From positions 186,001-250,000 of the forward strand of contig CAWJPU010000013.1 in the NCBI GenBank assembly GCA_963844805.1: 64,000 nt of DNA, given 5' to 3'. Under the pieces are notes generated by a model. The model had not been told where the DNA came from. It searched no databases and worked only from the letters and a program-made list of their open reading frames with translations. Source of the DNA: JACCZR01 sp963844805. Its GTDB lineage: Bacteria > Actinomycetota > Thermoleophilia > Solirubrobacterales > Thermoleophilaceae. Positions 8,151-17,666 of this stretch are shown here, piece after piece (position 1 is the first letter of the stretch; each line of letters begins with the position of its first letter). The position numbers and the translations under genes are program-made.

Positions 8151-10344
8151 GTGGACGGCGAGTGGAAGCAGACCGCCTGCATCCTCTGCGAGTGCAACTG
8201 CGGGATCGAGGTGGAGCTGGAGGGCAGGCGCTTCGAGACGCATCCGCGGTGACAAGGCGCACCCCGGCTCGCGGGGCTACACGTGCAACAAGGCGATGCG
8301 CCTGGACCACTACCAGAACGGTGGCCGGCGGCTGACCTCACCGCTGCGCCGGCGGCCGGACGGCACCCACGAGGAGATCGGCTGGGACACGGCGGTCGCC
8401 GAGATCGTGGAGCGACTGAGAGCGGTCCCCGGCGAGTCGATCTTCTACTACGGCGGCGGAGGCCAGGGGAACCACCTGGGCGGCGGCTACAGCGGGGCCT
8501 TCCTCAAGGCGCTGGGCTCGAAGTGGAAGTCCAACGCGCTGGCCCAGGAGAAGACCGGCGAGGGCTGGGTGGACGCCCAGCTGTACGGCGGCCACACCCG
8601 GGGCGAGTTCGAGCACGCCGAGGTGTCGGTCTTCGTGGGCAAGAACCCGTGGATGTCGCAGAGCTTCCCGCGGGCCCGGGTGACGCTGCGGGAGATCGCC
8701 AAGGACCCCGAGCGCTCGATGATCGTCATCGACCCGGTGGTCACCGACACGGCCAAGCTGGCCGACTTCCACCTGCGCGTGCGCCCGGGCACCGACGCCT
8801 GGTGCCTGGCCGCGCTGGCCGGCGTGCTGGTCCAGGAGGGGCTGCTCGACCTGGACTTCCTCGAGCGCCACACCAACGGCGCCGAGGCGGTGATCGAGGC
8901 ACTGCGCGAGGTGCCGGTGGCCGGGCACTGCGAGCAGTGCGGCGTGGACGAGGAGCTGATCCGCGCTGCCGCGCGGCGCATCGGCACCGCCGAGAGCGTC
9001 TCGGTGTTCGAGGACCTGGGCATCCAGCAGGCGCCGAACAGCGTCCTCTCGTCCTACCTCAACAAGCTGCTGTGGATCCTCACCGGCAACTTCGCCCGGC
9101 CGGGGACCCAGCACCTGCACTCGTGGATGGCCCAGCTGGCCTGCTACGACCTGCGCGAGCGCCGCACGCCGGTCACCGGCACGGTGGCGATGGGCGGCCT
9201 GGTGCCCTGCAACGTGATCGCCGAGGAGATCCTCACCGACCACCCTAAGCGCTGCGGGCGATGCTGATCGAGAGCTCGAACCCGGCCCACTCGCTGGCCG
9301 ACTCCGAGCGCTTCAAGGAGGCGCTGGCCGCGCTGGACTGCGTGGTGGTGATCGACGTGGCGATGACCGAGACCGCCCGCTGCGCCGACTACGTGCTGCC
9401 GGCCGCCAGCCAGTACGAGAAGCCCGAGGCGACGTTCTTCAACCTCGAGTTCCCGCACAACACCTTCCAGCTGCGACGGCCGCTGCTGGACCCGCTCGCC
9501 GGCACGCTGCCCGAGCCCGAGATCTGGGCGCGCCTGGTGCGCGAGCTGGGGGTGCTCGGCGAGGACGAGCTGGCGCCGCTGCGCGCCGCCGCCGGGGAGG
9601 GCCGGCAGGCCTACGCCCAGGCGCTGGCCCAGGCCACGGCCGCCAACCCGGACATCGCGCGGCTGATCCCGTTCGTCCTCTACGAGACGCTCGGCCCGAC
9701 CCTCCCCGAGGGCGCCCAGGGAGCGGCGGCGCTGTGGGGCCTGGCCCAGCGCTGCGCGATGACCTACCCCGACGCAGTCCGCCGCGCCGGGCACGCCGAC
9801 GGCGATGCGCTGTTCGACGCCATGCTGGCCAACCCGTCGGGGATCACGTTCACCGTCGACGAGTACGAGGACGACTTCTCGTACGTCTCGCACCCGGACG
9901 GGCGCTTCGCGCTGGAGATCCCGGAGCTGCTCGAGGAGCTGGGCGGACTGGCGGAGACCCAAGCCGGCTGGACCGACGACGAGTTCCCGCTCGTGCTGTC
10001 GGCCGGCGAGCGCAGGGCCTACACGGCCAACGACATCTTCCGCGACCCCGCGTGGCGCAAGCGCGACCCCGACGGCGCCCTGCGGGTGAGCGTCGAGGAC
10101 GCCGAGGCCATCGGCCTCAGCTCGGGCGACCGCGCGCGGATCGTGACCGCGGCCGGGCGCCGCCGAGGCGACGGTGGAGGTCAACGAGGCGATGCTCGCC
10201 GGCCACCTCTCGCTGCCGAACGGCTACGGGCTCGACGATGAGGGGGTGGCCACCAACGCGCTCACGTCGCTGCGCTGGCGCGACCCGCGCTCGGGCACGC
10301 CGTGGCACAAGCACGTGCCGGCGCGGCTGGAGCCGCTGGCCTAG
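8151..10344 (+). CDS. Molybdopterin-dependent oxidoreductase (formate-dehydrogenase-like), frameshifted
   Basis: About 730 residues joined across shifts near 8245, 9252 and 10158. The N-terminal 4Fe-4S motif is CILCECNC followed by GYTCNKA. The Mo-bisPGD domain has IFYYGGGGQGN, VSVFVGKNPWMSQ, VIDPVVTDTAKLAD and WILTGNFARPG, then MLIESSNPAHSLADSE and a C-terminal dinucleotide-binding domain LPNGYGLDDEG. There is no twin-arginine signal, so it is cytoplasmic. Where formate dehydrogenases carry Cys/Sec the sequence reads NALAQEKTGEGW, with no Cys. No electron-transfer subunit is adjacent. The substrate is unknown. Confidence 0.85.
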
Positions 10345-11170
10345 AGCCGGGCGGCGATCGCCTCGGCGAAGCGGGCGCGGCGCGCCCTCGTCCTGGCCCA
10401 GGAACAGCGACGGCTCGGTCACCTCGAGCTCCAGCACGCAGCCCCGGCGGGACCACGTCCACGCGCGCGTAGAGCAGCTCGCCGAAGCGCTCGGTCACCC
10501 AGGCGTGCACGGCGTCGGCGACCTCTCGCTCCGAGCGCGCCGGGCTCGCGCGGGGTGATGTGCTCGAAGGCGAACAGCCCCTCCACCGGGGCGGCGTCGC
10601 GCGGCAGCAGCGGCCCCTTGCGGAACGCGTGTGAGTAGGCGCCGCCGACGAACACCAGGCCGGTCTCGCCGTGCTCGTCGATCTCCTCCAGGTAGGGCTG
10701 GGCCATGGCGGTGCGGCCGCTGGCGCGGATCGACTCAGCCAGCCCGGCGGCCTCCTCCGGCCGAGGCGAAGCGCCCGGTGTCGCGCGCGCCGGCCGACTC
10801 GGTGGGCTTGACCACCACCTCCCCGTCCAGCTCGGGGATCTCGTCGAACCAGGTGGGCACCACGGGCAGCCCGGCGCCGGCCAGCTCGGCCAGGTAGCGC
10901 TTGTCGGTGTTCCAGCGCAGCACGGAGCCGGGTTGTGCAGCCGCGGGGACCGACTCCGCCCAGGCCAGGAACTCGCTCGCGGCGGCCGACGTAGTCCCAG
11001 GTCGAGCGCACCACGGTCAGGTCGAAGCCACCCCAGTCCACGGCCGGGTCGTCCCACACCGCGGGCACGGCCTCGACGCCCATCGCGGCCAGCGGCTCGA
11101 TCACGCGTCGCTCGTCGTCGTCGAGCTCGGGCAGCTCCGAGCAGGTGGCCAGCGCCACGCGCGGGCTCAC
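10341..11170 (-). CDS. ATP-grasp domain protein, heavily frameshifted
   Basis: Fragments in all three frames assemble into an ATP-grasp protein of about 276 residues: VALATCSELPELDDDER, then FDLTVVRSTWDY, RWNTDKRYLAELAGAGLPVVPTW, GEVVVKPTESAGARDTGRF, AQPYLEEIDEHGETGLVFVGG, SHAFRKGPLL, and finally VLELEVTEPSLFL. The order matches the cyclo-ligase/RimK-like group that includes DcsG-type enzymes. At least five indels interrupt it, more than in any neighbour, so true decay cannot be excluded. The GTG start overlaps the terC stop by four bases, and its stop overlaps the oxidoreductase stop through CTAG. Confidence 0.65.
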
Positions 11171-12138
11171 CGGTTGCTGGGCATCGCGCCGGCCTTCATC
11201 GCCTCGACGCGCTCCTCCTGCTTCTCCTCGGCCTCCGGGTCGCGCCGGTCGGCGATGACCGAGGCCGCAATCCCGATCGCGAAGGCGACGGCGATGACCA
11301 GGAGGCTGAGCTCAGGGCTGACCTCGTACAGGTCCTCGGTGAGCAGCTTCACGCCCACCAGGCCGAGCACGATGGCGATCGTCTGGTCGAGATAGCGAAA
11401 CCGCGCGATCAGCGACTCGACGAGCACGAACAGCGCGCGCAGCCCCAGCAGGGCGAACACGTTGCCCATCCAGATCAGGAACGAGTCCTGGGTGATGGCG
11501 AAAGCCGCGGGTATCGAGTCGATCGCGAACGCGACGTCGGCGAAGACGACGGCGGTGAGGGCGAGGAACACCGGCGTCACGTAGCGCCGGCCCTGCAGCT
11601 TGACGAACCACTTGTTGTCGTGGAACTCCGAGGTGACCGGGAAGAACCTCCGCACGAGCCGGACCAGCGGGTTTTTGTCGGGGTCGACGTTGTCGTCGAC
11701 CCCCCGCAGGATCCGGTAGGCCAGGAACAGCAGCGCCGCGCCCAGGACGTAGATCACGAAGTGGAACTGCTCGATGAGCGCTACGCCCACGAGGATGAAC
11801 ACGCCGCGCAGCGCCAGCGCGGCGATGATCCCCCAGAACAGCAGCCGCGGCCGGTTCTCGTACGGGATCCCGAAGTACGCGAACAGCAGGAGGAAGACGA
11901 ACAGGTTGTCCAGCGAGAGCGAGCGCTCGATCAGGTAGACCGTCGTGTAGATGAGGCCGCGGTCCGGGGTCTCGACGACCGCCAGGACCACGCCCGCCAG
12001 CAGCGCCAGCACGAGCCAGCCGATCGACCAGAAGGCCGCTTCCTTGAAGCTCGGCTCGCGCCCGCGCGCGAAGAAGTGCAGGTCGAGCCACAGGAAGACC
12101 ACCAGCGCCAAGATCAGGATCGGCAGCTGGAGCTCCAC
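11167..12138 (-). CDS. TerC family integral membrane protein
   Basis: 323 residues, about nine membrane helices. Family signatures are SLSLDNLFVFLLLFAYF and FADVAFAIDSIPAAFAIT, whose buried acidic residues are linked to metal handling (Mn2+ efflux or tellurite resistance families). The GTG start at 12138 is preferred over the ATG at 12150 because TATGGT lies seven bases before it, matching the leaderless pattern seen at many genes here. Co-transcribed with the overlapping ATP-grasp gene. Confidence 0.88.
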   Translation of the reverse strand: MELQLPILILALVVFLWLDLHFFARGREPSFKEAAFWSIGWLVLALLAGVVLAVVETPDRGLIYTTVYLIERSLSLDNLFVFLLLFAYFGIPYENRPRLLFWGIIAALALRGVFILVGVALIEQFHFVIYVLGAALLFLAYRILRGVDDNVDPDKNPLVRLVRRFFPVTSEFHDNKWFVKLQGRRYVTPVFLALTAVVFADVAFAIDSIPAAFAITQDSFLIWMGNVFALLGLRALFVLVESLIARFRYLDQTIAIVLGLVGVKLLTEDLYEVSPELSLLVIAVAFAIGIAASVIADRRDPEAEEKQEERVEAMKAGAMPSNR

Positions 12139-12145
12139 TGCGGTG

Positions 12146-12155
12146 ACCATAGAGT
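12146..12155. promoter_or_regulatory. Symmetric bidirectional -10 element (terC / aldo-keto reductase)
   Basis: ACCATAGAGT reads as TATGGT on the minus strand and TAGAGT on the plus strand, sharing the central TA. Each hexamer is seven bases from a start codon (GTG 12138, ATG 12163). Both transcripts would be leaderless. Confidence 0.6.
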
Positions 12156-12162
12156 GGCGAGC

Positions 12163-13291
12163 ATGCTCGGCCACGCGGCACTGGGCGCCTGGAGCGGCGG
12201 GCGCTACCTGCACTTCGGCGAGGCGATCGACGAGGATCGCCTGGCCGCGCTGCTGCGCCCCGACGACCGCCTGCGCACCGTGCTCACCGCCGACGTGTAC
12301 GGCCAGGGCGAGGGCGATCGCGTCGTCGGCGCGCGCGCTGGAGGGCGTGCCACGGGACGAGCTCGCGCTGGTGGGCGCGATCGGGCACGACTTCTACGAG
12401 GGCGAGCGCGAGGGCCCGCGCGGCTACCCGCGCTTCACCGACCCGCGGCTGCGCGACCCCGGCGAGTACCGCGACTACGTGCGCACCGCCGTGCAGCGCA
12501 GCCTCGAGCGCTGCGGCGTCGAGCGCTTCGACGTGCTGCTCCTGCACAACCCCGACCGGCGCGGCTTCGAGAGCCCGGAGGTGTGGGAGGCCCTGCGCGA
12601 AGTGCGCGACGAGGGCCTGGCCGGCGCGTTGGGGGTGGCGCCGGGGCCGGCCAACGGGTTCGTGCTCGACCTGATCGGCTGCCTGGAGCGCTACGGCGAG
12701 CTGATCGACTGGGCGATGGTGATCCTGGGCCCGCTCGAGCCCTGGCCGGGCGAGTTGGTGCTGGACGCCTGCTCCGCGCAGGACGTGTCGGTGGTCACGC
12801 GCGTCGTGGACTACGGCGGGCTGTTCTGGGACGACGTGCTGCCCGGCCACGAGCTCGGGCGCACCGACCACCGCTCGTTTCGGCCCGAGGGCTGGATCGA
12901 GCGCGGGCGCGAGAAGCTCGACCGCATGCGCCCGCTGGCCGAGCGGCACGGGCTGACGCCGATGCAGCTGGCCTGCCACTGGAACCTGGCCCACGGCCCC
13001 GTGCGGTGCGTGGTCCCCACGCTGATCCAGGAGGAGGGCCCCGGCGCCCGGCCGATCGAGGACAAGCGGGCCGAGCTGGCCGCGCTGCCCGCCGAGGTGG
13101 ACCTGTCCGCCGCGGAGATCGACGAGCTGCGGGCGATCGGCGACAACACCGGCTCCATGACGCTCAAGGGGGCCTCACCCGAGCACGAGGGCGAGGAGCG
13201 CCCCGACCGCTGGGACCTCGAGCCCCAGCAGGCCGAGCTGGCCGCCCGGCACGGGATCGTGCCCGAGAGGGACCTGGCGAAGCAGGCCTAG
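12163..13291 (+). CDS. Aldo/keto reductase family protein, frameshifted
   Basis: About 375 residues with one indel near 12340. The TIM-barrel AKR pattern is present: VLTADVYGQGEGDRVV, RSLERCGVERFDVLLLHNPDR (catalytic-region LLLHNPD), VWEALREVRDEGLAGALGVA, and the cofactor-binding end CVVPTLIQEEGPGARPIEDK and LSAAEIDELRAIGDNTG. The canonical catalytic Tyr is expected near TADVYGQG. Substrate unknown. TAGAGT lies seven bases upstream of the ATG. Confidence 0.8.
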
Positions 13292-13304
13292 CGCCGCTCG
13301 TTCG

Positions 13305-14483
13305 TTACCGCAAGAGCTCCGAGCAGCGCTGCAGCGCGGCGGTGTCCTGCGGGTCCGCCTTGTCCAGGCAGTCGGCGTAGCGCTGGAAGGTCTCGGCGTC
13401 GCCCCCGCCGCCGCCGCTTCCGCCGGTGCCGCCACCCTGTGGTGCCTGCGGGACCTGCGGCACCTGCGGCGTGCCGGCCGAGCCGCCCGGGGCCGAGCCG
13501 CCCGGGCCCGCGCCGCCTTGGCCCGCGCCGCCTTGTCCGGCGCCGCCTTGTCCGGCGCCGCCTTGTCCGAGCGCGCCGCCCAGGCCCAGAGCCCCGGCGC
13601 CGCCCAGCTGCTTGGTGAGGTCGGAGAGCGGCCGCGATTGCGGGGGTGCCTCGATCTTCTGGGGCTTGCCCACGTCGCGGAACTCGATGGTCAGCTCCAT
13701 CGAGCCGCCCTCGAGGCCGCGCGCGGCTTGGCGGTCGGCCTCGGGCACGGCCACCTGCACGTTGGCCGACAGGCGCCGCACGCGCTCGTCGTCGGTGCCC
13801 ACGTAGACGTCGAAGGTCGGGTTGCGAACCACTTGGGCGATCTTGTCGAGCGTCGCCTGCGGCAGCGGCTTGGGCACGGACGCGCCGGCCCCGAGGCTCT
13901 TGCCCGCGCGGGAGACGAACTTGTTGAGGTCGACGATCATGCGCTTGACGTCGAGCTGGCCCGAGACGTGCTTGGTCTCCACGCCCGCGACCTCCTCCTC
14001 GCCCTCGTCCTTCGCGCTGGTGATCCAGGAACGCGGGTTGACGCCGCCGCCCTTGACCTTGCTGCGCTTGTCGCGGCCGCCCTGGAAGGCCTCGTTGGCC
14101 TCCTTGACCTGGTCGCGGGGGACCTCGTAGAAGCCGCCCTGGAACTTGATGAAGGCGCGGTCGCCGACCGAGATCCGGCCGGTGTCCACCGACGCGCCGC
14201 CGCCCTCGACGCCGATCTTCAGGTCGATGTCGAAGTCGGGCGGCTTGCCCTTCTCCGAGCGGTAGGGGCCGCTCGCGCGGATGCGGATCGGGCGCTCCAG
14301 CTGCGGCACCCCGCGCACCCGGATCGTGCTGTCGAGGTCGATGTCGGCGCTGTCGAGCGACTTGTTGAAGGCACGGTCGAGGAGCTTGGTGACCTCTTCC
14401 TGGTCATCGCCGCCACCGCAGCCCGCGATGAGCAGCCCGCAGGCCACGAGAAGGGAGGTGCAGAGGAGCCCGAGCGCGCGCAA
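13305..14483 (-). CDS. Secreted lipoprotein with Gly-rich repeat
   Basis: 392 residues from the TTG at 14483. That start gives a clean lipoprotein signal (RALGLLCTSLLVACGLLIAGC) with Cys as the acylated residue, and has TACGCT nine bases upstream; a TTG at 14525 would add a polar leader. The body resembles LppX/LprG-type fold proteins, which bind or carry lipids in mycobacteria (tentative). Between about residues 300 and 345 lies a low-complexity stretch with four GQGGA units and then GPGGSAPGGS, before a C-terminal ETFQRYADCLDKADP helix. Intact. Confidence 0.7.
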   Translation of the reverse strand: MRALGLLCTSLLVACGLLIAGCGGGDDQEEVTKLLDRAFNKSLDSADIDLDSTIRVRGVPQLERPIRIRASGPYRSEKGKPPDFDIDLKIGVEGGGASVDTGRISVGDRAFIKFQGGFYEVPRDQVKEANEAFQGGRDKRSKVKGGGVNPRSWITSAKDEGEEEVAGVETKHVSGQLDVKRMIVDLNKFVSRAGKSLGAGASVPKPLPQATLDKIAQVVRNPTFDVYVGTDDERVRRLSANVQVAVPEADRQAARGLEGGSMELTIEFRDVGKPQKIEAPPQSRPLSDLTKQLGGAGALGLGGALGQGGAGQGGAGQGGAGQGGAGPGGSAPGGSAGTPQVPQVPQAPQGGGTGGSGGGGGDAETFQRYADCLDKADPQDTAALQRCSELLR

Positions 14484-14556
14484 CGAAGGCGGAGCGTAGT
14501 GAAAGCGCCCCGCGCACTCACGCAACTTCCGATCGCCCCACGAGTTGTCAGCCCAG

Positions 14557-16066
14557 ATGTCCTCTCGTTGCAGGACCTTCCTGCCCGCCGCCCTGCTCTG
14601 TGCGGCCCTGGTGGCACCCGCCCAGGCCGCGGCCGGTGAGGTCCTCGTGGTCGATGGTCAGCGCGTCCAGCGCAGCCCCGACCCCTTCGTGCCCGATGGC
14701 GCCGACGCGCGCCTGCCCCGCCCCCCGGGAGCGACCGCCGCGGGCACGCCCCGCGCGCGCGGCGCGGCTAGCCGGACGGGTGCCCGGGCGGTCACCCGGG
14801 CCGTCTCGCGCGCGCGCCGCGCGCGCAACGTCTCCCGTTCGGCGGCGCGGCGCTACCTGAGCTGGTACTCGGGAGCCCGGCGCACGCTGCGCCGGCTGCG
14901 CGGCTCGCGCAAGCGCCAGCTCGACTACGTCGTGAGCGTGGCCGAGTCGCTCGCGCTCAGGGGCCGGTTGACCTCCTCGCGGATGCCCGCGGTGTTCCTG
15001 CTGGTCCGCCGCAACGCCTCCTTCTGGAGCTCGCGCGGGTTCCCCGGCTCGGGCGCCAAGGTGCGCTTCCGCGGCAGCGAGATCCTGTTCCAGTACTACC
15101 CCGGCCGCGGCATCCAGCTCCAGCCGCTGGTCAACTGGAAGCGGGCCAACCTGATGCACGGCGCCTGCGTCAAGGGCTCGGGCTGCCGGCGCAACCGGCT
15201 GGCCAAGCTGATCTCCGAGCTCAACCGGACCGCCTCGCGGCGCTCGCGGCGCTTCATCGCGTGGGAGTACTACTTCTCCTTCGGCGGCGGGTCGCCGCCG
15301 TGGATGAGCGGCATGGCCCAGGCCACGGCGGTGCAGGCGCTCGGGCGCGCCTCGCAGCTGCTGGACCGGCGCGACTACCTCACCCAGGCCCGCAAGGCGC
15401 TGCCGGCCTTCTCCGCCACGCCCTCGGCGGGCGGCGTGAAGGCGCGCGGCTTCCGCGGCGGCCGGCACTACCTGCAGTACTCGTTCGCCCGCCGGCTGTT
15501 CATCATGAACGCCTTCCTCCAGTCGGTGATCGGGCTGTACGACTACGCCAAGATCACCGGCGACCAGCGCGCCAAGGGGCTGTGGGAGGCCGCAGAGCCC
15601 GAAGCCCAGCGCGAGGTGCCGGCCTTCGACGTGGGCGACTGGTCGCGCTACAGCTACCGCGGCCCGGAGTCCGACCGGGACTACCACGAGCTGCTGCGCG
15701 AGTTCCTCGCCTCGATGTGCAGCCGGCTGCGCCGCCCCGTCTACTGCGACACCGCGCGCCGCTTCCGCGCCTACCAGACCGACCCCGCGGTGATCGACCT
15801 TCAGGGCCCGGCCACCGCCACCCGCAACGTCGCCACACGCGTGCGCTTCTTCGTCAACAAGCGGTCGGCCGTTCAGGTGGTGGTGACGCCGCGACGGGGC
15901 CGTAGGCCTCGACCGCACCGCGACCTTCCGGCGCGGCCAGGGCTCGTTCGAGTGGACGCCCCGGGCCACCGGGACATACACGATCCGGCTGTCGGCCAAG
16001 GAGCTGCGCACCGGCAAGGGCCTGCGCAGCCGCACGGAGGGCTCCGTGGAGGTCGGCGGGGGATAG
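14557..16066 (+). CDS. Secreted D-glucuronyl C5-epimerase-like protein, frameshifted at the 3' end
   Basis: About 500 residues. A signal peptide (CRTFLPAALLCAALVAPAQAAAG) and a basic linker precede a domain resembling the glucuronyl C5-epimerase C-terminal family: WEYYFSFGGGSPPWMSGMAQ, then HYLQYSFARRLFIMNAFLQS and VIGLYDYAKITGD. In eukaryotes that family epimerises uronic acids in heparan sulfate; bacterial members are largely uncharacterised. After an indel near 15900 it ends in a beta-sandwich-like tail (TATFRRGQGSFEWTPRATGT). It probably acts on an extracellular glycan. Divergent from the lipoprotein gene. Confidence 0.65.
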
Positions 16067-16078
16067 GCTGAGGCGTTC

Positions 16079-17267
16079 TTGGCGCCTCGGACCATCCTCT
16101 ACACAGGCAAGGGCGGCGTCGGCAAGACGAGCGTCGCCGCGGCCACGGCTCGCCGCTGCGCCGCGGCCGGCCTGAACACGGTGGTGCTGTCCACCGATCC
16201 CGCCCACTCGCTGTCCGACTCGCTCGAGGAGGAGCTGGGGGGCGAGCCCACGGAGGTCGCGCCGAGCCTGTGGGGCCAGGAGGTCCAGGCCCAGGAGCAG
16301 ATGGAGACGCACTGGGACGCCGTCGGCGACTGGCTGGGCGAGCTGCTGGCCGAGCGGGGCGTGGACCGGATCTCGGCCGAGGAGCTGACCGTCCCGCCGG
16401 GCATGGACGAGCTGTTCTCGCTGCTGCAGATCAAGCGCCACCACGAGGAGGGGCGCTTCGACTGCGTGGTGGTCGACTGCGCCCCCACCGGCGAGACGCT
16501 GCGGCTCCTGTCCTTCCCCGACGTCGCCAAGTGGTGGCTGGAGAAGGTGTTCCCGTGGGAGCGGCGCCTGATGTCGGCCGCGCGGCCGCTGGCCCGCGGC
16601 CTGCTCGACGTGCCGCTGCCCGACGAGGCGGTGTTCGACGACGTGGAGCGGCTGGTGCGCAACCTCGTCGCGATGAACGCCATCCTGCGCGACCGCTCCA
16701 CCACCTCGGTGCGGCTGGTGATGAACCCCGACCGCATGGTGGTCAAGGAGTCGATGCGCACCTTCACCTACCTGAACCTCTACGGCTACCTCACCGACGC
16801 CGTGGTGGTGAACCGCGTCCTGCCCGAGGAGGCCGGCGGGGGCTACTTCGCCGACTGGCGGCGCGCCCAGGAGGAGCACATGGATCTGGTGCGCTCGGCC
16901 TTCTCCCCCGTTCCGATCCTCACCGCGCCGTGGTTTCCGAAGGAGGTCGTCGGGCCCGGGCCGCTCGACGAGCTGGGCGAGGTGCTGTTCGGCGCCGAGC
17001 GACGCAGCCGGCGTGCTGCACGAGGAGCTGTCACAGGAGCTGTCGAGCGAGAACGGCAGCGCGACCCTGCGGCTGCCGCTCCCGTTCGCCGACCGGGGCG
17101 ACATCGACCTCAAGAAGATCGGGCTGGAGGTCATCGTGAGGGTCGGCGGGCAGAAGCGGACTATCATCCTGCCGCCCGCGATGGCCGCCTACGCCACCAC
17201 CGGCGCCCGCTTCGAGGAGGGAGCCCTCCAAGTGTTCTTCGCGAAGGAAGACGATGGACAGGACTGA
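16079..17267 (+). CDS. ArsA/GET3-family ATPase with C-terminal HSP20-like domain, frameshifted
   Basis: About 395 residues. The deviant Walker A GKGGVGKT at the N-terminus, the switch block STDPAHSLSDS and DCAPTGETLRLLSFPD define the ArsA/GET3 family. After an indel near 17002 the tail (ATLRLPLPFADRGDIDLKK, then VRVGGQKRTIILPPAM) matches the alpha-crystallin-like domain often fused to bacterial ArsA-like ATPases. No ars genes are nearby, so arsenite efflux is unlikely; a client-protein or membrane-protein targeting role is inference. A TTG start follows TAGGCT by nine bases. Confidence 0.85.
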
Positions 17268-17606
17268 GAACGAGCCGCGTGCGCGCGAGCCCTGGTCGGG
17301 CCGCCGGCGCGCCGACGGCACCGACGACGAGCCGCCGCCCGCCGCGAGCCCGCCCGCCGCCGAGCAGGAGGCGCCGCGCCAGGAGCCGCCGCCGCCTCCC
17401 CCGCCGCCTCCGGGCGGATGGACTTCTCCCCCTTCTTCGTGCTGCTGGACGCCCTGCGGCGAGCGATCCCGGGCGACATGCAGAACCAGTTCACGCGGCT
17501 GGTGCGCGAGACCCTGGTGACCATCCGCGGCCTGATCGACTGGTACCTCGAACGCCTCGAGCGCCCCGAGCCCGAGCAGCGTGTCGAGGACATCCCGATT
17601 GATTAG
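17254..17606 (+). CDS. Small protein with proline-rich linker, frameshifted
   Basis: About 117 residues. It starts inside the ArsA-like gene (14-base overlap) with a charged MDRTENEPRAREPWSG segment, then a Glu/Pro-rich linker ending in a run of prolines. After a shift in the C/G-rich run near 17415 it continues in a helical domain, MDFSPFFVLLDALRRAIPGD and MQNQFTRLVRETLVTIRGLI, ending EDIPID. The coupling to the ATPase suggests a partner role. No family recognised. Confidence 0.55.
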
Positions 17607-17608
17607 CC

Positions 17609-17631
17609 CCTGCGGACATCCTGTCCGCAGG
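17609..17631 (+). terminator. Hairpin terminator
   Basis: A perfect 10-bp inverted repeat CCTGCGGACA / TGTCCGCAGG with a three-base TCC loop starts three bases after the stop codon of the preceding gene, ending the ArsA-like operon. Confidence 0.8.
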
Positions 17632-17666
17632 TCCGATGGAACCGGCTCCCTCCGGTCGCCTACCTG

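Noticed and set aside
7085..8341. A 418-residue minus-strand ORF across tetR and the tautomerase
   Set aside because: Only its last 30 codons are used, as the frameshifted end of tetR; the rest is antisense to the tautomerase and the oxidoreductase.
10341..11170. ATP-grasp gene as D-cycloserine biosynthesis enzyme
   Set aside because: The resemblance is to the general fold; no other cycloserine genes are present, and the many indels make residue-level assignment unsafe.
10705..13380. An 891-codon plus-strand frame across the ATP-grasp, terC and reductase region
   Set aside because: It is antisense to clearly homologous terC and ATP-grasp sequence and only its last part overlaps the real aldo/keto reductase; long shadow frames are expected at this GC content.
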